DNA of 64,000 nucleotides from Haematobia irritans (lineage: Eukaryota > Arthropoda > Insecta > Diptera > Muscidae), in assembly GCF_050003625.1 (NCBI RefSeq), contig NC_134400.1, positions 192,911,726 through 192,975,725 of the forward strand. Reading direction: 5' to 3'. The notes below the pieces were generated by a model. That model saw only the letters and a program-made list of their open reading frames with translations. It searched no databases and was not told where the DNA came from. Positions 11,308-23,539 of this stretch are shown in pieces. Position 1 is the stretch's first letter. Each line of letters begins with the position of its first letter. The position numbers and the translations under genes were made by a program.

Positions 11308-13165
11308 TTATACTCTCCACCATAGGATGGGGTATATTAACTTTGTCATTCCGTTTGTAACACATTGAAATATTGCTCTAAGACCCCATAAAGTATATAT
11401 ATTCTGCGTCGTGGTGAAATTCTGAGTCGATCTGAGTATGTCCGTCCGTCTGCTGATATCACGCTAACTTCCGAACGAAACAAGCTATCGACGTGAAACT
11501 TGGCACCAGTAGTTGTTATTGATGTAGGTCGGATGGTATTGAAAATGGGCAATATCGGTCCACTTTTACGTATAGCCCCCATATAAACGGGCCCCCAAAT
11601 TTGGCTTGCGATTGCCCTAAGAGAAGCAAATTTCATCCGATCCGGCTGAAATTTGGTACACGGAGTTAGTATATGGTCTCTAACAACCATCCAAAAATTG
11701 GTCCATATCGGTCCACTTTTACGTATAGCCACCATATAAACGGACACCCAAATTTGGCTTGCGATTGCCCTAAGAGAAGCAAATTTCATCCGATCCGGCT
11801 GAAATTTGGTACATGGTGTAAGTATATGATCTCTAACAACCATGAAAAAATTGGTGCATATCGGTCCATAATTACATATAGCCCCCATATAAACCGATCC
11901 CCCGATTTGGCTTACGGAGCCTCTAAGAGAACCAAATTTCATCCGATCCGGCTGAAATTTGATACATGGTGTTGGTATATGTTCTCTAATGACCATGCAA
12001 AAATTGGTCCACATCGGCCCATAATTATATATAGCCCCCATATAAACCGATCCCCAGATTTGAACTCCGGAGCCTCTTAGAGGAGCAAAAGTCTTCCGAT
12101 CCGATTGAAATTTGGTCCGTGGTGTTAGTATATTGTCTCTAACAACCATGCCAAAATTGGTCCATATCGGTCCATAATTATATATAGCCCCCATATAAGC
12201 CGATCCCCAGATTTGACCTCCGGAGCCTCTTAGAGGAGCAAAATTCATCCGATCCGGTTGAAATTGGGTACGTGGTGTTAGTATATGGTCTCTAACAACC
12301 ATGCAAGAATTGGTCCATATCGGTCCATAAGTATATATAGCCCCCATATAAATCGATCCCCAGATTTGTCCTCCGGAGCCTGTTGAAATTTGGAACGTGG
12401 TGTTAGAATGTGGTCTCCAACAAACACGCAAGAATTGGTCCATATCGGTCCATAATTATATATAGCCCCATATAAACCTTTCCCCAGATTTGATCTCCGG
12501 AGCCTCTTAGAGGAGCAAAATTCATCCGATCCGCTTGAAATTTGCAACGTGGTGTTAGTATAAAGCCGCTAATAACCATGCCAACATTGGTCCATATCGG
12601 TCTATAGTTATATATAGGCGATCCCCAATCACACAAAAATTGGTCCTTATCGGTTCATAAGGACCACTTGAGCCAAAAATAATCTACCAACATTGTCAAA
12701 ATGTTTTTTCTATAGAAAATTTTGTCAAAATTTTATTTCTATAGAACATTTTGTTAAAATTTTATTTCTATAGAAAATTTTGTCAAAATTTTTTTTCTAT
12801 AGAAAATTTTGTCAGAATTTTATTTCTATAGAAAATTTTATCCAAATTTTATTTCTATAGATTTTTTTTTCCAAATTTTACTTCTATAGAAAATGTTGTC
12901 AAAATTTTATTTCTATAGAAACATTAAACTTAATTATATACGTATTTAATCGGCCTTTTTTAGTTTAATATATACCACGTATGGACTATGTGGTATATAT
13001 TACGATGTTAGGAAGTTTTAAGATACCTTGCGATCGGCAAGTGTTACCGCAACCCAAGTAATTCGATTGTGGATGACAGTCTTCAGTGGAAGTTTCTACG
13101 CAATCCATGGTGGAGGGTACATAAGCTTCGGCCTGGCCGAACTTACGGCCGTATGTACTTGTTCT
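11308..13165 (-). mobile_element. Composite HINE-B with 153-bp block and 29-bp minisatellite block
   Basis: The left end is the hairpin terminus (CTCTCCACCATAGGATGGGG) with the INE-1-like core (CCATAAAGTATATATATTC, GTCGATCTGAGTATGTCC). Seven to eight 153-bp units follow to about 12650, then a type-2 29-bp array at 12690-12925. The element closes with the usual HINE-B right end (TTCGGCCTGGCCGAACTTAC, then GTACTTGTT at 13165). The 153-bp block leaves a 365-residue frame open at 11346-12443 on the minus strand. It is an effect of the 51-codon period, not a known protein. This copy places the 29-bp minisatellite between two HINE-B termini. Confidence 0.78.
12690..12925 (+). repeat. 29-bp minisatellite block inside HINE-B
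   Basis: About eight units of the type-2 29-bp repeat (TTTCTATAGAAAATTTTG core), preceded by the boundary sequence CAAAAATAATCTAC. That boundary also precedes the array at 30692. The block is followed directly by the HINE-B right-end sequence. Confidence 0.9.
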
Positions 13166-14019
13166 AATTCATAACCAAATCTACTCGGGAACCCGAAGAT
13201 ATTACGGGCCATCGGCTTCAGCTAGTTTGACTGATTTGTTCATAATTCAAAGACTTTCATATTCTCATCTTGGCTTCCACAACATCTTGGCTTCCACATA
13301 AAAATGATCGAGGGCTATACTGTGTAGACATAAGCACCTTCAGTGCTGCCTGCAAGCGACTTGATGACCTTGTTTCTACTACACCTTGAAAAATCTGTCG
13401 AATATAAGGCCGATAATGTTTGGGGTATCGACTCTGAATTCAAATGCCTGCGTAATTCTACTGTGCATGTAGTGACTACACACGACGATTTGGTGGAGGT
13501 TAATCTCAAATTAGCAATAAAATACCTGGTAAGATCAGCAAGGCTGATTGAGTCCTCTATGCTGAAATGGCAGGCAAAGCTATTGTTGTGCTATATATTT
13601 TACGGAATTTATGTTGAGGGTTGGTAGCTGGAAAATTTTCCACAAGGCTGGGGAGGAGTAGTGGCTCAAGTGTCTTGGCTACTGGCAGAGAGATCAGTAT
13701 GTACGAATCACCCTAAATCGAGCCTTTGCCTGGCTTCAGTAGTGGAGTCACTCTACTAATTTTCCCGATATTGGGGGAATTGAGTGATTCCAAGGACAAA
13801 TTAAAGAGTCTGGTCAGTACTCCTAGTATTCCCAGACAAAGATTTTTGCAATCACAAAATCTCTTGAGTCGCTATTTATGAGGCCGTTATTCAGAAGAGA
13901 TATCAGCCATTTCATCAACAGTCAAGCAGCGTAAAGGCTTAGGGCAAGGCATACATAAGGTCATCCGCTGTCGTAGAGAGGTTAGGGTTCTCACTGAACA
14001 GCATACTGCACAGTACTTT
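13166..14019 (+). pseudogene. Degenerate sequence, 3' part likely Jockey-clade retrotransposon remnant
   Basis: An open frame at 13343-13627 encodes 94 residues with no family I recognise. From about 13880 the forward reading resembles the RNase H region of Jockey-clade elements and leads directly into the first GHCGLMGNKEA unit of the tandem array. Stops and frame shifts interrupt it. I cannot place the left boundary. Confidence 0.4.
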
Positions 14020-17000
14020 GTGCTGGGTATCTGGGCACTGTGGATTAATGGGAAATAAAGAAGCAGGGGTTCTGCCTAAGTATAGCGCTCTTGAAACTTC
14101 CTTGTGGAAGTTTCTTCCATGTCAAATATGATAAATTATGATGCGGATGTTGGGTCTCCTCGGAAGGTTGCGAGCAAATCAAGTTGATATGGGACGAAGA
14201 GAACAGTAGGAATTGCGAAAATCTGATGGCGATGAACAGAATGAAATTGAGGCCGGAATTGAACATATGATAAGAATAGGTCTTAAAGATTGGGACCAAA
14301 GCATAGGCCCTAAAGATTAGAACCAAGAAAAGTCCCAATTTCCTAAAGATTAGGACTAACTGAAAAGTCCTAATTTCCTTTGTCCTTTAGAAGAAACATG
14401 ATACTGGACTGCATATTCTTTCCAGGCTATCGCTGATCTGCTAGAGTGTAGCTTAAGGGACATAATCTGTGCTGCGTATCTGGGCACTGTGGATTAAAGG
14501 GAAATAAAGAAGCAGAGGTTGTGCCTAAGTATAGCGCCCTTGGAACGAATAATGTCCTTGTGGAAGTTCCTTCCATGTCAAATATGATAAATTATGATGC
14601 GGATGTTGGGTCTCCTCGGAAGGTTGCGAGCAAATCAAGTTGATATGGGACGAAGAGAACAGTAGGAATTGCGAAAAGAATAGGTCTTAAAGATTAGGTC
14701 CAAAGCATAGAACCTAAAGATTAGAACCAAGAAAAGTCCCAATTTCCTAAAGATTAGGACTAACTGAAAAGTCCTAATTTCCTTTGCCCTTTAGAAGAAA
14801 CATGATACTGGACTGCATATTCTTTCCAGGCTATCGCCGATCTGCTAGAGTGTAGCTTAAGGAACATACTCTGTGCTGCGTATCTGGGCACTGTGGATTA
14901 ATGGGAAATAAAGAAGCAGAGGTTCTGCCTAAGTATAGCGCCCTTGGAACGAATAATGTCCTTGTGGAAGTTCCTCCCATGTCAAATATGATAAACTATG
15001 ACTCGGATGTTAGGTTTCCTCGGAAGGTTGCGAGCAAATCAAGTTGACATGTGACGAAGAGAACAGTAGGAATTGCGAAAAGAATAGGTCTTAAAGATTA
15101 GGTCCAAAGCATAGAACCTAAAGATTAGAACCAAGAAAAGTCCCAATTTCCTACAGATTAGGACCAACTGAAAAGACCTAATTTCCTTTGTCCTTTAGAA
15201 GAAACATGATACTGGACTGCATATTCTTCCAAGCTATCGCCGATCTGCTAGAGTGTAGCTTAAGGAACATACTCTGTGCTGCGTATCTGGGCACTGTGGA
15301 TTAATGGGAAATAAAGAAGCAGAGGTACTGCCTAAGTATAGCGCCCTTGGAACGAATAATGTCCTTGTGGAAGTTCCTTCCATGTCAAATATGAAAAATT
15401 ATGACGCGGATGTTGGGTCTCCTCGGAAGGTTGCGAGCAAATCAAGTTGATATGGGACGAAGAGAACAATAGGAATTGCGAAAATCTGATAGCGATGAAC
15501 AGAACGGAATTGAGGCCGGAATTAAACATATGATAAAAATAGGTCTTAAAGATTAGGACCAAAGCATAGACCCTAAAGATTAGAACCAAGAAAAGTCCCA
15601 ATTTCCTAAAGATTAGGACTAACTGAAAAGTCCCAATTTCTTTTGTCCTTTAGAAAAAACATGATACTGGACTGCACATTTTTCAAGGCTATCGCCGATC
15701 TGCTAGAGTGTAGCTTAAGGGACATACTCTGTGCTGCGTATCTGGGCACTGTGGATTAATGGGAAATAAAGAAGCAGAGATTCTGCCTAAGTATAGCGCC
15801 CTTGGAACGAATAATGTCCTTGTGGAAGTTCCTTCCATGTCAAATATGATAAGTTATGACGCGGATGTTGGGTCTCCTCGGAAGGTTGCGAGCAAATCAA
15901 ATTGATATGGGACGAAAAGAACAGTAGGAATTGCGAAAATCTGATAGCGATGAACAGAACGGAATTGAGGCCGGAATTGAACATATGGTAAGAATAGGTC
16001 CAAAGCATAGAACCTAAAGATTAGAACCAAGAAAAGTCCCAATTTCCTAAAGATTAGGACTAACTGAAAAGTCCTAATTTCCTTTGCCCTTTAGAAGAAA
16101 CATGATACTGGACTGCATATTCTTTCCAGGCTATCGCCGATCTGCTAGAGTGCAGCTTAAGGAACATACTCTGTGCTGCGTATCTGGACACTGTGGATTA
16201 ATGGGAAATAAAGAAGCAGAGGTTCTGCCTAAGTATAGCGCCCTTGGAACGAATAATGTCCTTGTGGAAGTTCCTTCCATGTCAAATATGATAAATTATG
16301 ACGCGGATGTTGGGTCTCCTCGGAAGATTGCGAGCAAATCAAGTTGATATGGAACGAAGAGAACAGTAGGAATTGCGAAAATCTGATGGCGATGAACAGA
16401 ACGGAATTGAGGCCGGAATTAAACATATGATAAGAATAGGTCTTAAAGATTAGGACCAAAGCATAGACCTTAAAGATTAGAACCAAGAAAAGTCCCAATT
16501 TCCTAAAGATTAGGACTAACTGAAAATTCCCAATTTCTTTTGTCCTTTAGAAGAAACATGATACTGGACTGCACATTTTTCAAGGCTATCTCCGATCTGC
16601 TAGAGTGTAGCTTAAGGGACATAGTCTGTGCTGCGTATCTGGGCACTGTGGATTAATGGGAAATAAAGAAGCAGAGATTCTGCCTAAGTATAGCGCCCTT
16701 GGAACGAATAATGTCCTTGTGGAAGTTCCTTCCATGTCAAATATGATAAGTTATGACGCGGATGTTGGGTCTCCTCGGAAGGTTGCGAGCAAATCAAATT
16801 GATATGGGACGAAAAGAACAGTAGGAATTGCGAAAATCTGATAGCGATGAACAGAACGGAATTGAGGCCGGAATTGAACATATGGTAAGAATAGGTCGTA
16901 AAGATTAGGTCCAAAGCATAGAACCTAAAGATTAGAACCAAGAAAAGTCCCAATTTCCTAAAGATTAGGACTAACTGAAAAGTCCTAATTTCCTTTGCCC

Positions 17001-17090
17001 TTTAGAAGAAACATGATACTGGACTGCATATTCTTTCCAGGCTATCGCCGATCTGCTAGAGTGCAGCTTAAGGAACATACTCGTACTCAT
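14020..17090 (+). repeat. Tandem array of a LINE RNase H fragment, seven units
   Basis: Seven head-to-tail units of 403-455 bp, with ATGGGAAATAAAGAAGC (AAGGG in one unit) starting at 14048, 14497, 14901, 15304, 15759, 16201 and 16656. Length differences come mainly from an about 50-bp segment present or absent in individual units. Each unit encodes a short piece resembling the RNase H domain of non-LTR retrotransposons (CCVSGHCGLMGNKEAEVL, then KYSALGT). A full domain is never present and the frame breaks within each unit. The repeated minus-strand frames (starting MGLFLVLIF) are shadows. An RNase H fragment was amplified into a satellite-like array after retrotransposition. Confidence 0.85.
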
Positions 17091-17699
17091 CAAGATCTCA
17101 GGTTAAAGTTTTAAGCAACTTTTAATGAGACGAATAAATGGAGGATCTTGAGCAATTTCGAAGAATATCATCTCACAAGGAAGAAGATGAGAAATTAAAA
17201 TTAGTTACGAGAAATCACAACGGTCAATATGGTCTAAGTGTACATCAAATTGATTCAATAATTGATGTCATCCTTTACAACTCAACCTAACATAGTCTAA
17301 CCATTCCCAGATGCTTCAGCATTAGTGTCGGTGGCTCACTTATGCGACGAGATGCTCAATAAATCTCGCGCATCTCTTCGGATCAGTCACTGGCACGTTG
17401 CCAAACGTGACTGAGATACCATAAATCCCATGGCGACGGGTTCTCTAGATCGAATTGACCTGATGGGTCCAACTCATCGACCAATGGCTGCTGCATCAGT
17501 GTGCGTGTAGTTTCGTCCGTCTTTTTGTGCTGGAGGAAGAGCATTCCGGGGAGGTTTTTCCGTTTCCGTTTTCCGTTGTACTGTTTAGTCTACCGAAACC
17601 AGATTCACCACCGTTCGGTTTCGGTGAGGTAAATCCGGTGCCTGGAATGGATGCACTTCCGGAACTGTTCTAGTTTAACATCGCTACGGGAGTATAGTC
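17091..17699. other. Unassigned sequence between LINE remnants
   Basis: No long frame and no repeat match elsewhere in the window. It lies between two fragments of the same type of retrotransposon on the same strand, so it may be highly decayed LINE sequence, but I cannot show that. Confidence 0.4.
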
Positions 17700-18345
17700 A
17701 TACTGACTACGTGGCATGAGGCTGTGTCGTGGATACAATTTGCTACGCAAGAATCACACAAGAAGTGGAGGTGGTGGCCTCGATTTCATATTGCACCGTT
17801 CCATGCAGTATAGACCTATCTCGCCTGTGTGGACATAACCGATTGGTTCTAGGAGACTTCAGTGCCCACCATGAACATTGACATTGTCTCCTAGGTAATG
17901 ACCAGAGAGACACATCGTTGGCAGAGTAGATCGATGACTCCACATCTTCCACGAGGATTATAAAGTTTACAGCAGTTCGCATCTCGTCATTTCGCTGGAT
18001 TATATCACCTCCACATAATTTTCACCATTAACCGACCCTCCGATTTCATAACCTTTGAACGCCGGACGTTTATTATCCAACAGAAAGCCAATTAACGTAG
18101 CAGCCGCTCCCTTCGTACACGCTGGGCGAATAGCTCAGGTCAAGCCCAACTTCCCAGCAGAAGCGGCGGGCACTCGAGCATGACGAACGCCGTCGCGCTA
18201 GCCCTACTGATCCTAGAATCAGGAAACTCAATCTAGAGATTAGTAAAATAGTCGACGAACACAAACGGAATACATGGCTAGAGCACCTGAAGCAATGTAA
18301 CCTAGGCACAGGAATAGGTAAGTTGTGGTCAACAGTGTGTTGTGT
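17700..18345 (+). pseudogene. Jockey-clade LINE pseudogene: endonuclease and linker to RT
   Basis: Forward-strand reading with several stops and frame changes. It contains the apurinic-type endonuclease signature (NRLVLGDFSAHHEH, near 17840-17880), then GNDQRDTSLAE and IDDST, typical of ORF2 endonucleases of Jockey-clade non-LTR elements. Further on, DPRIRKLNLEISKIVDEHKR and CNLGTGIGKLWSTV (about 18195-18340) match the conserved segment between endonuclease and reverse transcriptase. The endonuclease nicks target DNA for target-primed reverse transcription in intact elements. This copy is dead. It lies downstream of the RNase H array although the endonuclease precedes RNase H in an intact element, so the two come from different insertions or a rearrangement. 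Confidence 0.8.
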
Positions 18346-18825
18346 TTTCATCCATTTCGTGTTGTGCTGTACATCAACTTGTAGCTATATCGAGGAACTC
18401 TGCGACTAAGATGAGATGCGTCCACAGTGATCTGGCAATGAGGCGAGTAGGTTTGGCTGGACAATCGAAAAGGTGAAGCGTGTTATGTAGTCCTTGATTA
18501 CAGACAGACACACGTTAGCTACGCTGCTATCAATCACTGATAGGAAGGAGTTGAGGCGGCTGTACTGGCTTGATCTTAGTTGGGCAAAAACTACTCTAGT
18601 CTGATGTGGGAGGTCTCTTTTTTCCGGTGGTATGGAACAGGACTAACCTTCCCTGATTCTTGTATCAGCAGTGTTGATACCACGTCGCTTATAACGCTCG
18701 TCTGCGAATCCCGCCGCAAAATATTGTTTGGGTTAGGAGTGAATATTGTCTCTTGGCAGACAGACATACTTATAATAATAACCTGTAGGTTATTTTGTCC
18801 ATTACGATACCATAACTGTTGATTT

Positions 18826-18860
<35 letters not shown>

Positions 18861-19470
18861 TATTACCGATTAGCGATTACCGATTCTATCTCTCTTATTA
18901 CCTATTAGCGATTACCGATTCGATATTTAAAATAATTATAAGGGACTTCTGGCTCAATTTCCAAGAAATTTTCCAAATTTATACCGAATCAAATTAAGTT
19001 ACGTATAAACAAAAAACATTGCATTATTATAGAAAAAGAGGATTATGTGATTATAGTATCTGACATAATATTCACAATCAAATATGGAATAATTTTGTCA
19101 TAGAGTTTTTATTAAAATTACTACGAATATTACTCAATACTGGGAAAGGAGAATGTGTAGGTGAAAAAAAAAAAAACGTGACAAGCCTGGCATGTGGACA
19201 CAATTCATACGAATAAAAATGAAATTCAATACATCTAATAAAAAGTAATAAAAAAAAATATTTTTATTCTAGAGAATGGTAGATTGCATTTTCCCCATGA
19301 TGGACCGAAGGGTGAAGACGGACAGACAAATACTGAAGCATAGTTCTCGACAATCAATTCAATCAATCTTTTCCAATTATTTGTGATATTCAACTAAAAT
19401 GTGTGTGGGATTGCAATAGAAGACAGATTAATTTCTGATTTCTTTAAGATTTGTATTGATTTCAAAATAA
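18346..19470. other. No gene seen; CT microsatellite and AT-rich sequence
   Basis: Contains a (CT)n microsatellite at about 18824-18861, followed by two copies of a motif ATTAGCGATTACCGATTC (18865-18920). The rest is AT-rich with a poly-A run at 19168. The small open frame at 18580-18822 has no recognisable domain. Confidence 0.6.
18824..18861 (+). repeat. (CT)n microsatellite
   Basis: Almost pure CT dinucleotide run of about 38 bp, followed by a short duplicated segment (ATTACCGATTAGCGATTACC type). Confidence 0.9.
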
Positions 19471-21571
19471 AACAAATATACACGGCCGTAAGTTCGGCCA
19501 GGCCGAATCTTATGTACCCTCCACCATGGATTGCGTAGAAACTTCTACGAAAGAATGTCATCCACAATCGAATTACTTGGGTTGTGGTATCTTAAAACTT
19601 CTTAACATCGTTTTCTAAATTGTGAGTTAGTCCATGAGTGGTATATATTAGACAAAAAAGGTATGTATAGGTAAGTCTCCAAATAATTACGAATCGATAT
19701 GGACTTTTTGCACGATATGTAGAGAGCCAGAATTGAAATATGAGGGTCGCTTATATGGGGGCTATATACAATTATGAACTTGATATGGACAAATTTCTGT
19801 GTGATTGGGGATCGATTTATCTGAGGGCTATATATAACTATAGACCAATATGGACCTAGCTAGGCATGGTTGTTAACGGCCATATACTAGCACAATGTAC
19901 CAAATTTCAACTGACTCGGATGAAATTTGTTCCTCCAAGAGGCTCCAAAACCAAACCTCAGGATCGATTTATATGGGGGCTATATGTGATTATGGACTGA
20001 TATGGACCAATTTTGGCATGGTTGTTAAATATCATATACTAATACCACGTACCAAATTTCAACCAGATCGGATGAATTTTGCATCTCCATAGGGCACCGG
20101 AGGTCAAATCTGGGGATCGGTTTATATGGGGCCTATATATAATTATGGACCGATTTCGACCAATTTTTGCATGGGTGTTTGAGGCCATATATTAACACCA
20201 CGTACCAAATATAAACTGAATCAGATGAATTTTGGTGTTCCGAGAGGCTCCGGAGGTCAAATCTGGGGATCGGTTTATATGTGGGCTATATATAATTATG
20301 GACCGATGTTGACCAATTGTTGCATGGTCATTAGCTACCATATACTTACACCATGTACCAAATTTCAGCCGGATCGGATGAAATTTGCTTCTCTTAGGGG
20401 CTTAGCAAGCCAAATCGGGGGATCGGTTTATATGGGGGCTATATATAATAATGGACCGATGTAGACAAATTTTTACATGGTCATTAGAGACCGTATACTA
20501 ACACCATGTACCAAATTTCAACCGGATCAGATGAAATTTGCTTCTCTTAGAGACGCCGCAAGCCAAATCTGGGGATCGGTTTATATGGGGGCTATATATA
20601 ATTATGGACCGATGTGGACTAATTTTTGCACGGTTGTTAGAGACCATATACGAACACCATGTACCAAATTTCAACCCGATCAGATAAAATTGCTTCTCTT
20701 AGAGGCTCCGCAAGCCAAATCTGGGGATCGGTTTATATGGGGGCTATATATGATTATGGACCGATGTGGACTAATTTTTACATGGTCACTAGAGACCATA
20801 TACTAACACCATGTACCAAATTTCAACCGGATCGGATGAAATTTGCTTCTCTCAGGGGCTCAGCAAGCCAAATCGGGGGATCGGTTTATATGGGGGCTAT
20901 ATATGATTATGGATCGATATGGACCAATTTTTGCACGGTTGTTAGAGACCATATACTAACACCTTGTACCAAATTTCAACCGGATCAGATGAAATTTGCT
21001 TCTCTTAGAGGCTCCGCAAGACAAATCTGGGGATATATTTATATGGGGGCTATATATAAGTATGGACCGATGTGGACCAATTGTTGCGTGGTTATTAGGG
21101 ACCACATACATCATATACCAAATTTCAGCCGGATCGGATGAAATTTGCTTCTCTTAGAGGCTCCGCAAGCCAAATCTGGGGATCGGTTTATATGGGGGCT
21201 ATATATAAGTATGGACCGATATGGACCAATTTTTGCGTGGTTATTAGGGACCATATACTAACACCATGTACCAAATTTCAACCAGATCGGATGAAATATG
21301 CTTCTGTTAGAGGCTCCCCAAGCCAAATCTGGGGATCGGTTTATGTGGGGGATATATATATAATTATGGACCGATATGGACCAATTTTTCACGGTTGTTA
21401 GAGACCATATACTAACACCATGTACCAAATTTCAACCGGATCGGATGAAATACGCTACTGTTACAGGCTCCGCAAGCCAAAACTGAGGGTCCGTTTATAT
21501 GGGGGCTATACGTAAAAGTGGACCGATATGGTCTATTGGCAATACCATCTGACCTACATCAATAGCTACTA

Positions 21572-22504
21572 AAGGGTGATTCTTTTGAGGTTAGGATTTT
21601 CATGCATTAGTATTTGACAGATCACGTGGGATTTCAGACATGGTGTCAAAGAGAAAGATGCTCAGTATGCTTTGACATTTCATCATGAATAGACTTACTA
21701 ACGAGCAACGCTTGCAAATCATTGAATTTTATTACCAAAATCAGTGGCAGAAAATCCGCTTTTTTATCGACAAATTTTGTTCAGCGATGAGGCTCATTTC
21801 TGGTTGAATGGCTACGTAAATAAGCAAAATTGCCGCATTTGGAGTGAAGAGCAACCAGAAGCCGTTCAAGAACTGCCCATGCATCCCGAAAAATGCACTG
21901 TTTGGTGTGGTTTGTACGCTGGTGGAATCATTGGACCGTATTTTTTCAAAGATGCTGTTGGACGCAACGTTACGGTGAATGGCGATCGCTATCGTTCGAT
22001 GCTAACAAACTTTTTGTTGCCAAAAATGGAAGAACTGAACTTGGTTGACATGTGGTTTCAACAAGATGGCGCTACATGCCACACAGCTCGCGATTCTATG
22101 GCCATTTTGAGGGAAAACTTCGGAGAACAATTCATCTCAAGAAATGGACCGGTAAGTTGGCCACCAAGATCATGCGATTTGACGCCTTTAGACTATTTTT
22201 TGTGGGGCTACGTCAAGTCTAAAGTCTACAGAAATAAGCCAGCAACTATTCCAGCTTTGGAAGACAACATTTCCGAAAAAATTCGGGCTATTCCGGCCGA
22301 AATGCTCGAAAAAGTTGCCCAAAATTGGACTTTCCGAATGGACCACCTAAGACGCAGCCGCGGTCAACATTTAAATGAAATTATCTTCAAAAAGTAAATG
22401 TCATGGACCAATCTAACGTTTCAAATAAAGAACCGATGAGATTTTGCAAATTTTATGCGTTTTTTTTTTTTTAAAAGTTATCAAGCTCTTAACAAATCAC
22501 CCTT
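21572..22504 (+). mobile_element. Internally deleted DD41D (rosa-type) mariner element
   Basis: Bounded by AAGGGTGATTC... and ...AATCACCCTT inverted repeats and flanked by TA at 21570-21571 and 22505-22506. Removing it rejoins the HINE-B tail (AATAGCTAC-TA-CTTGTGTCAAG), as other HINE-B copies read, so the insertion site is exact. The element is 933 bp, shorter than needed for a full transposase gene, because of an internal deletion near 21740. Confidence 0.9.
21744..22397 (+). pseudogene. DD41D mariner transposase, N-terminus deleted
   Basis: The 217-residue frame holds the catalytic core. The first D is in LFSDEAHFW (residue 15), the second in WFQQDGATCH (108), and the third in DLTPLDYFLWG (150). 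The last two have 41 residues between them, the DD41D spacing of the rosa-type mariner lineage. The C-terminus looks complete. The natural start, MNRLTNEQRLQIIEFYYQNQ at 21685, is in another frame and is followed directly by the core, so most of the DNA-binding region has been removed and the frame shifted. The frame opens at a GTG, not an ATG. This protein could not bind the element ends. Confidence 0.88.
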
Positions 22505-22717
22505 TACTTGTGTCAAGTTTCATGTCGATAGCTTGTTTCGTTCGGATGTTAGCGTGATTTCAACAGACGGACGGACGAACATGCTTAGATCGACTCAGAA
22601 TTTCACCACGACCCAGAATATATATACTTTATGGGGTCTTAGAGCAATATTTCGATGTGTTACAAACGGAATGACAAAGTTAATATACCCCCCATCCTAT
22701 GGTGGAGGGTATAAAAA

Positions 22718-23249
22718 TAATAAAATTGTATATTTACTACGTCACATAGTTTAATTGTCGTCATTATGTGGGAGTTAAACAGCTAATGGAGTTGTAGCTT
22801 TAATTTGATCAATTATTTTAAATCACCATGTATTTCATGAAAGTGGGCGAAGCTTGGTGGTATGAAAATGCACCCCAAGAAAATTAGCCTCAAAATCTAA
22901 ATGAAGTAGGATGCAAAAAAATTATATGGAAAACAATAACACAAAATATTTATGGGTTCTTTGGGTTCTAACTTTTTTTTGGGGCCTGTTTACCTTTTGA
23001 AAATAAACCCCAATATTTCAAATGAAAATTAATCCCAATTTCCTTTATTCGATTTTGATTTAAACGATTGTGTATGTCAGTTTATATTCGCATTAGCCCA
23101 CTTTGGATTTTGTCCATAGGGGAAGTTTATAACCCCGGTTAAAAGCCGGTAATTTATTTCACTGTAGGAGAAAGCCTTTAACCCGGCCCGAGAACCGTCC
23201 TCTTATATCATTTTGGAATCGCGTTAGCCCACTTTGCACTCTGTGCATA
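22718..23249. other. Low-copy sequence with a local duplicated motif
   Basis: No gene. A loose tandem motif of the form TAGCCCACTTTG, then CTCTGT, then AGAAAGCC recurs at about 23095, 23223 and, after the MITE, 23578-23630. This local duplication supplies an empty-site comparison for the MITE at 23250. Confidence 0.5.
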
Positions 23250-23537
23250 CACAGAAAAAAAATTCACGAAAATTTTTCTAGTTAAAATTTTAATTGACTT
23301 TTAAAAAATATTCAATTAAAAATTTAATTGATTCAACCGATTTTTTAATTGAAACAAAAATCAATCACCAAAATTAATAGTATCAATTAATATTTTAATT
23401 GGATCAATTAATTTTTTTATTGACTTTCAATTAAGTCTTAATTGATGCTATCATTTCTATGATTGAAGACATTTCAATTAAAAATTGGATCAATTAATTT
23501 CGTGATAGAAGACAAAAAATATTTTTTTTTGTGTGTT
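23250..23537 (+). mobile_element. TA-flanked MITE, ATTAATTGA-rich (copy 1)
   Basis: 288-bp non-coding element with ends CACAGAAAAAAAA... and ...TTTTTTTTGTGTGT, flanked by TA (23248-23249, 23538-23539). The interior is rich in TCAATTAAAA / TTAATTGA motifs. A neighbouring duplicate without the insert reads CTCTGTCTATAAGAGAAAG at 23611, which resembles the pre-insertion site. A second copy at 40852-43143 is split by HINE-C. Confidence 0.8.
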
Positions 23538-23539
23538 AG

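Larger units (their letters stand above)
19471..22717 (+). mobile_element. HINE-B, near-complete copy carrying a DD41D mariner
   Basis: Left end AACAAATATACACGGCC, then the hairpin TTCGGCC-A-GGCCGAA and the subterminal repeat TACCCTCCACCAT. About eleven 153-bp units (TTATATGGGGGCTATATAT boxes, for example 20581, 20733, 20886) follow. The INE-1-like tail CAGAATATATATACTTTATG lies near 22612, and the matching ATGGTGGAGGGTA subterminal repeat near 22699 leads to the right end. A mariner element at 21572-22504 interrupts the tail. Repeat-derived open frames here (for example 20659-21141) are not treated as genes. Confidence 0.85.

Noticed and set aside
11346..12443. 365-residue open frame, the longest in the window
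   Set aside because: It is made of 51-residue repeats that mirror the 153-bp DNA unit of HINE-B, breaks at unit variants in other copies, and has no start context. The open frame follows from the period being divisible by three.
13315..13627. Overlapping open frames on both strands as a host gene
   Set aside because: No recognisable domain on either strand and located at the edge of decayed retrotransposon sequence.
14045..16953. Repeated minus-strand frames starting MGLFLVLIF
   Set aside because: Antisense shadows of the RNase H-derived tandem unit; the recognisable protein similarity is on the plus strand.
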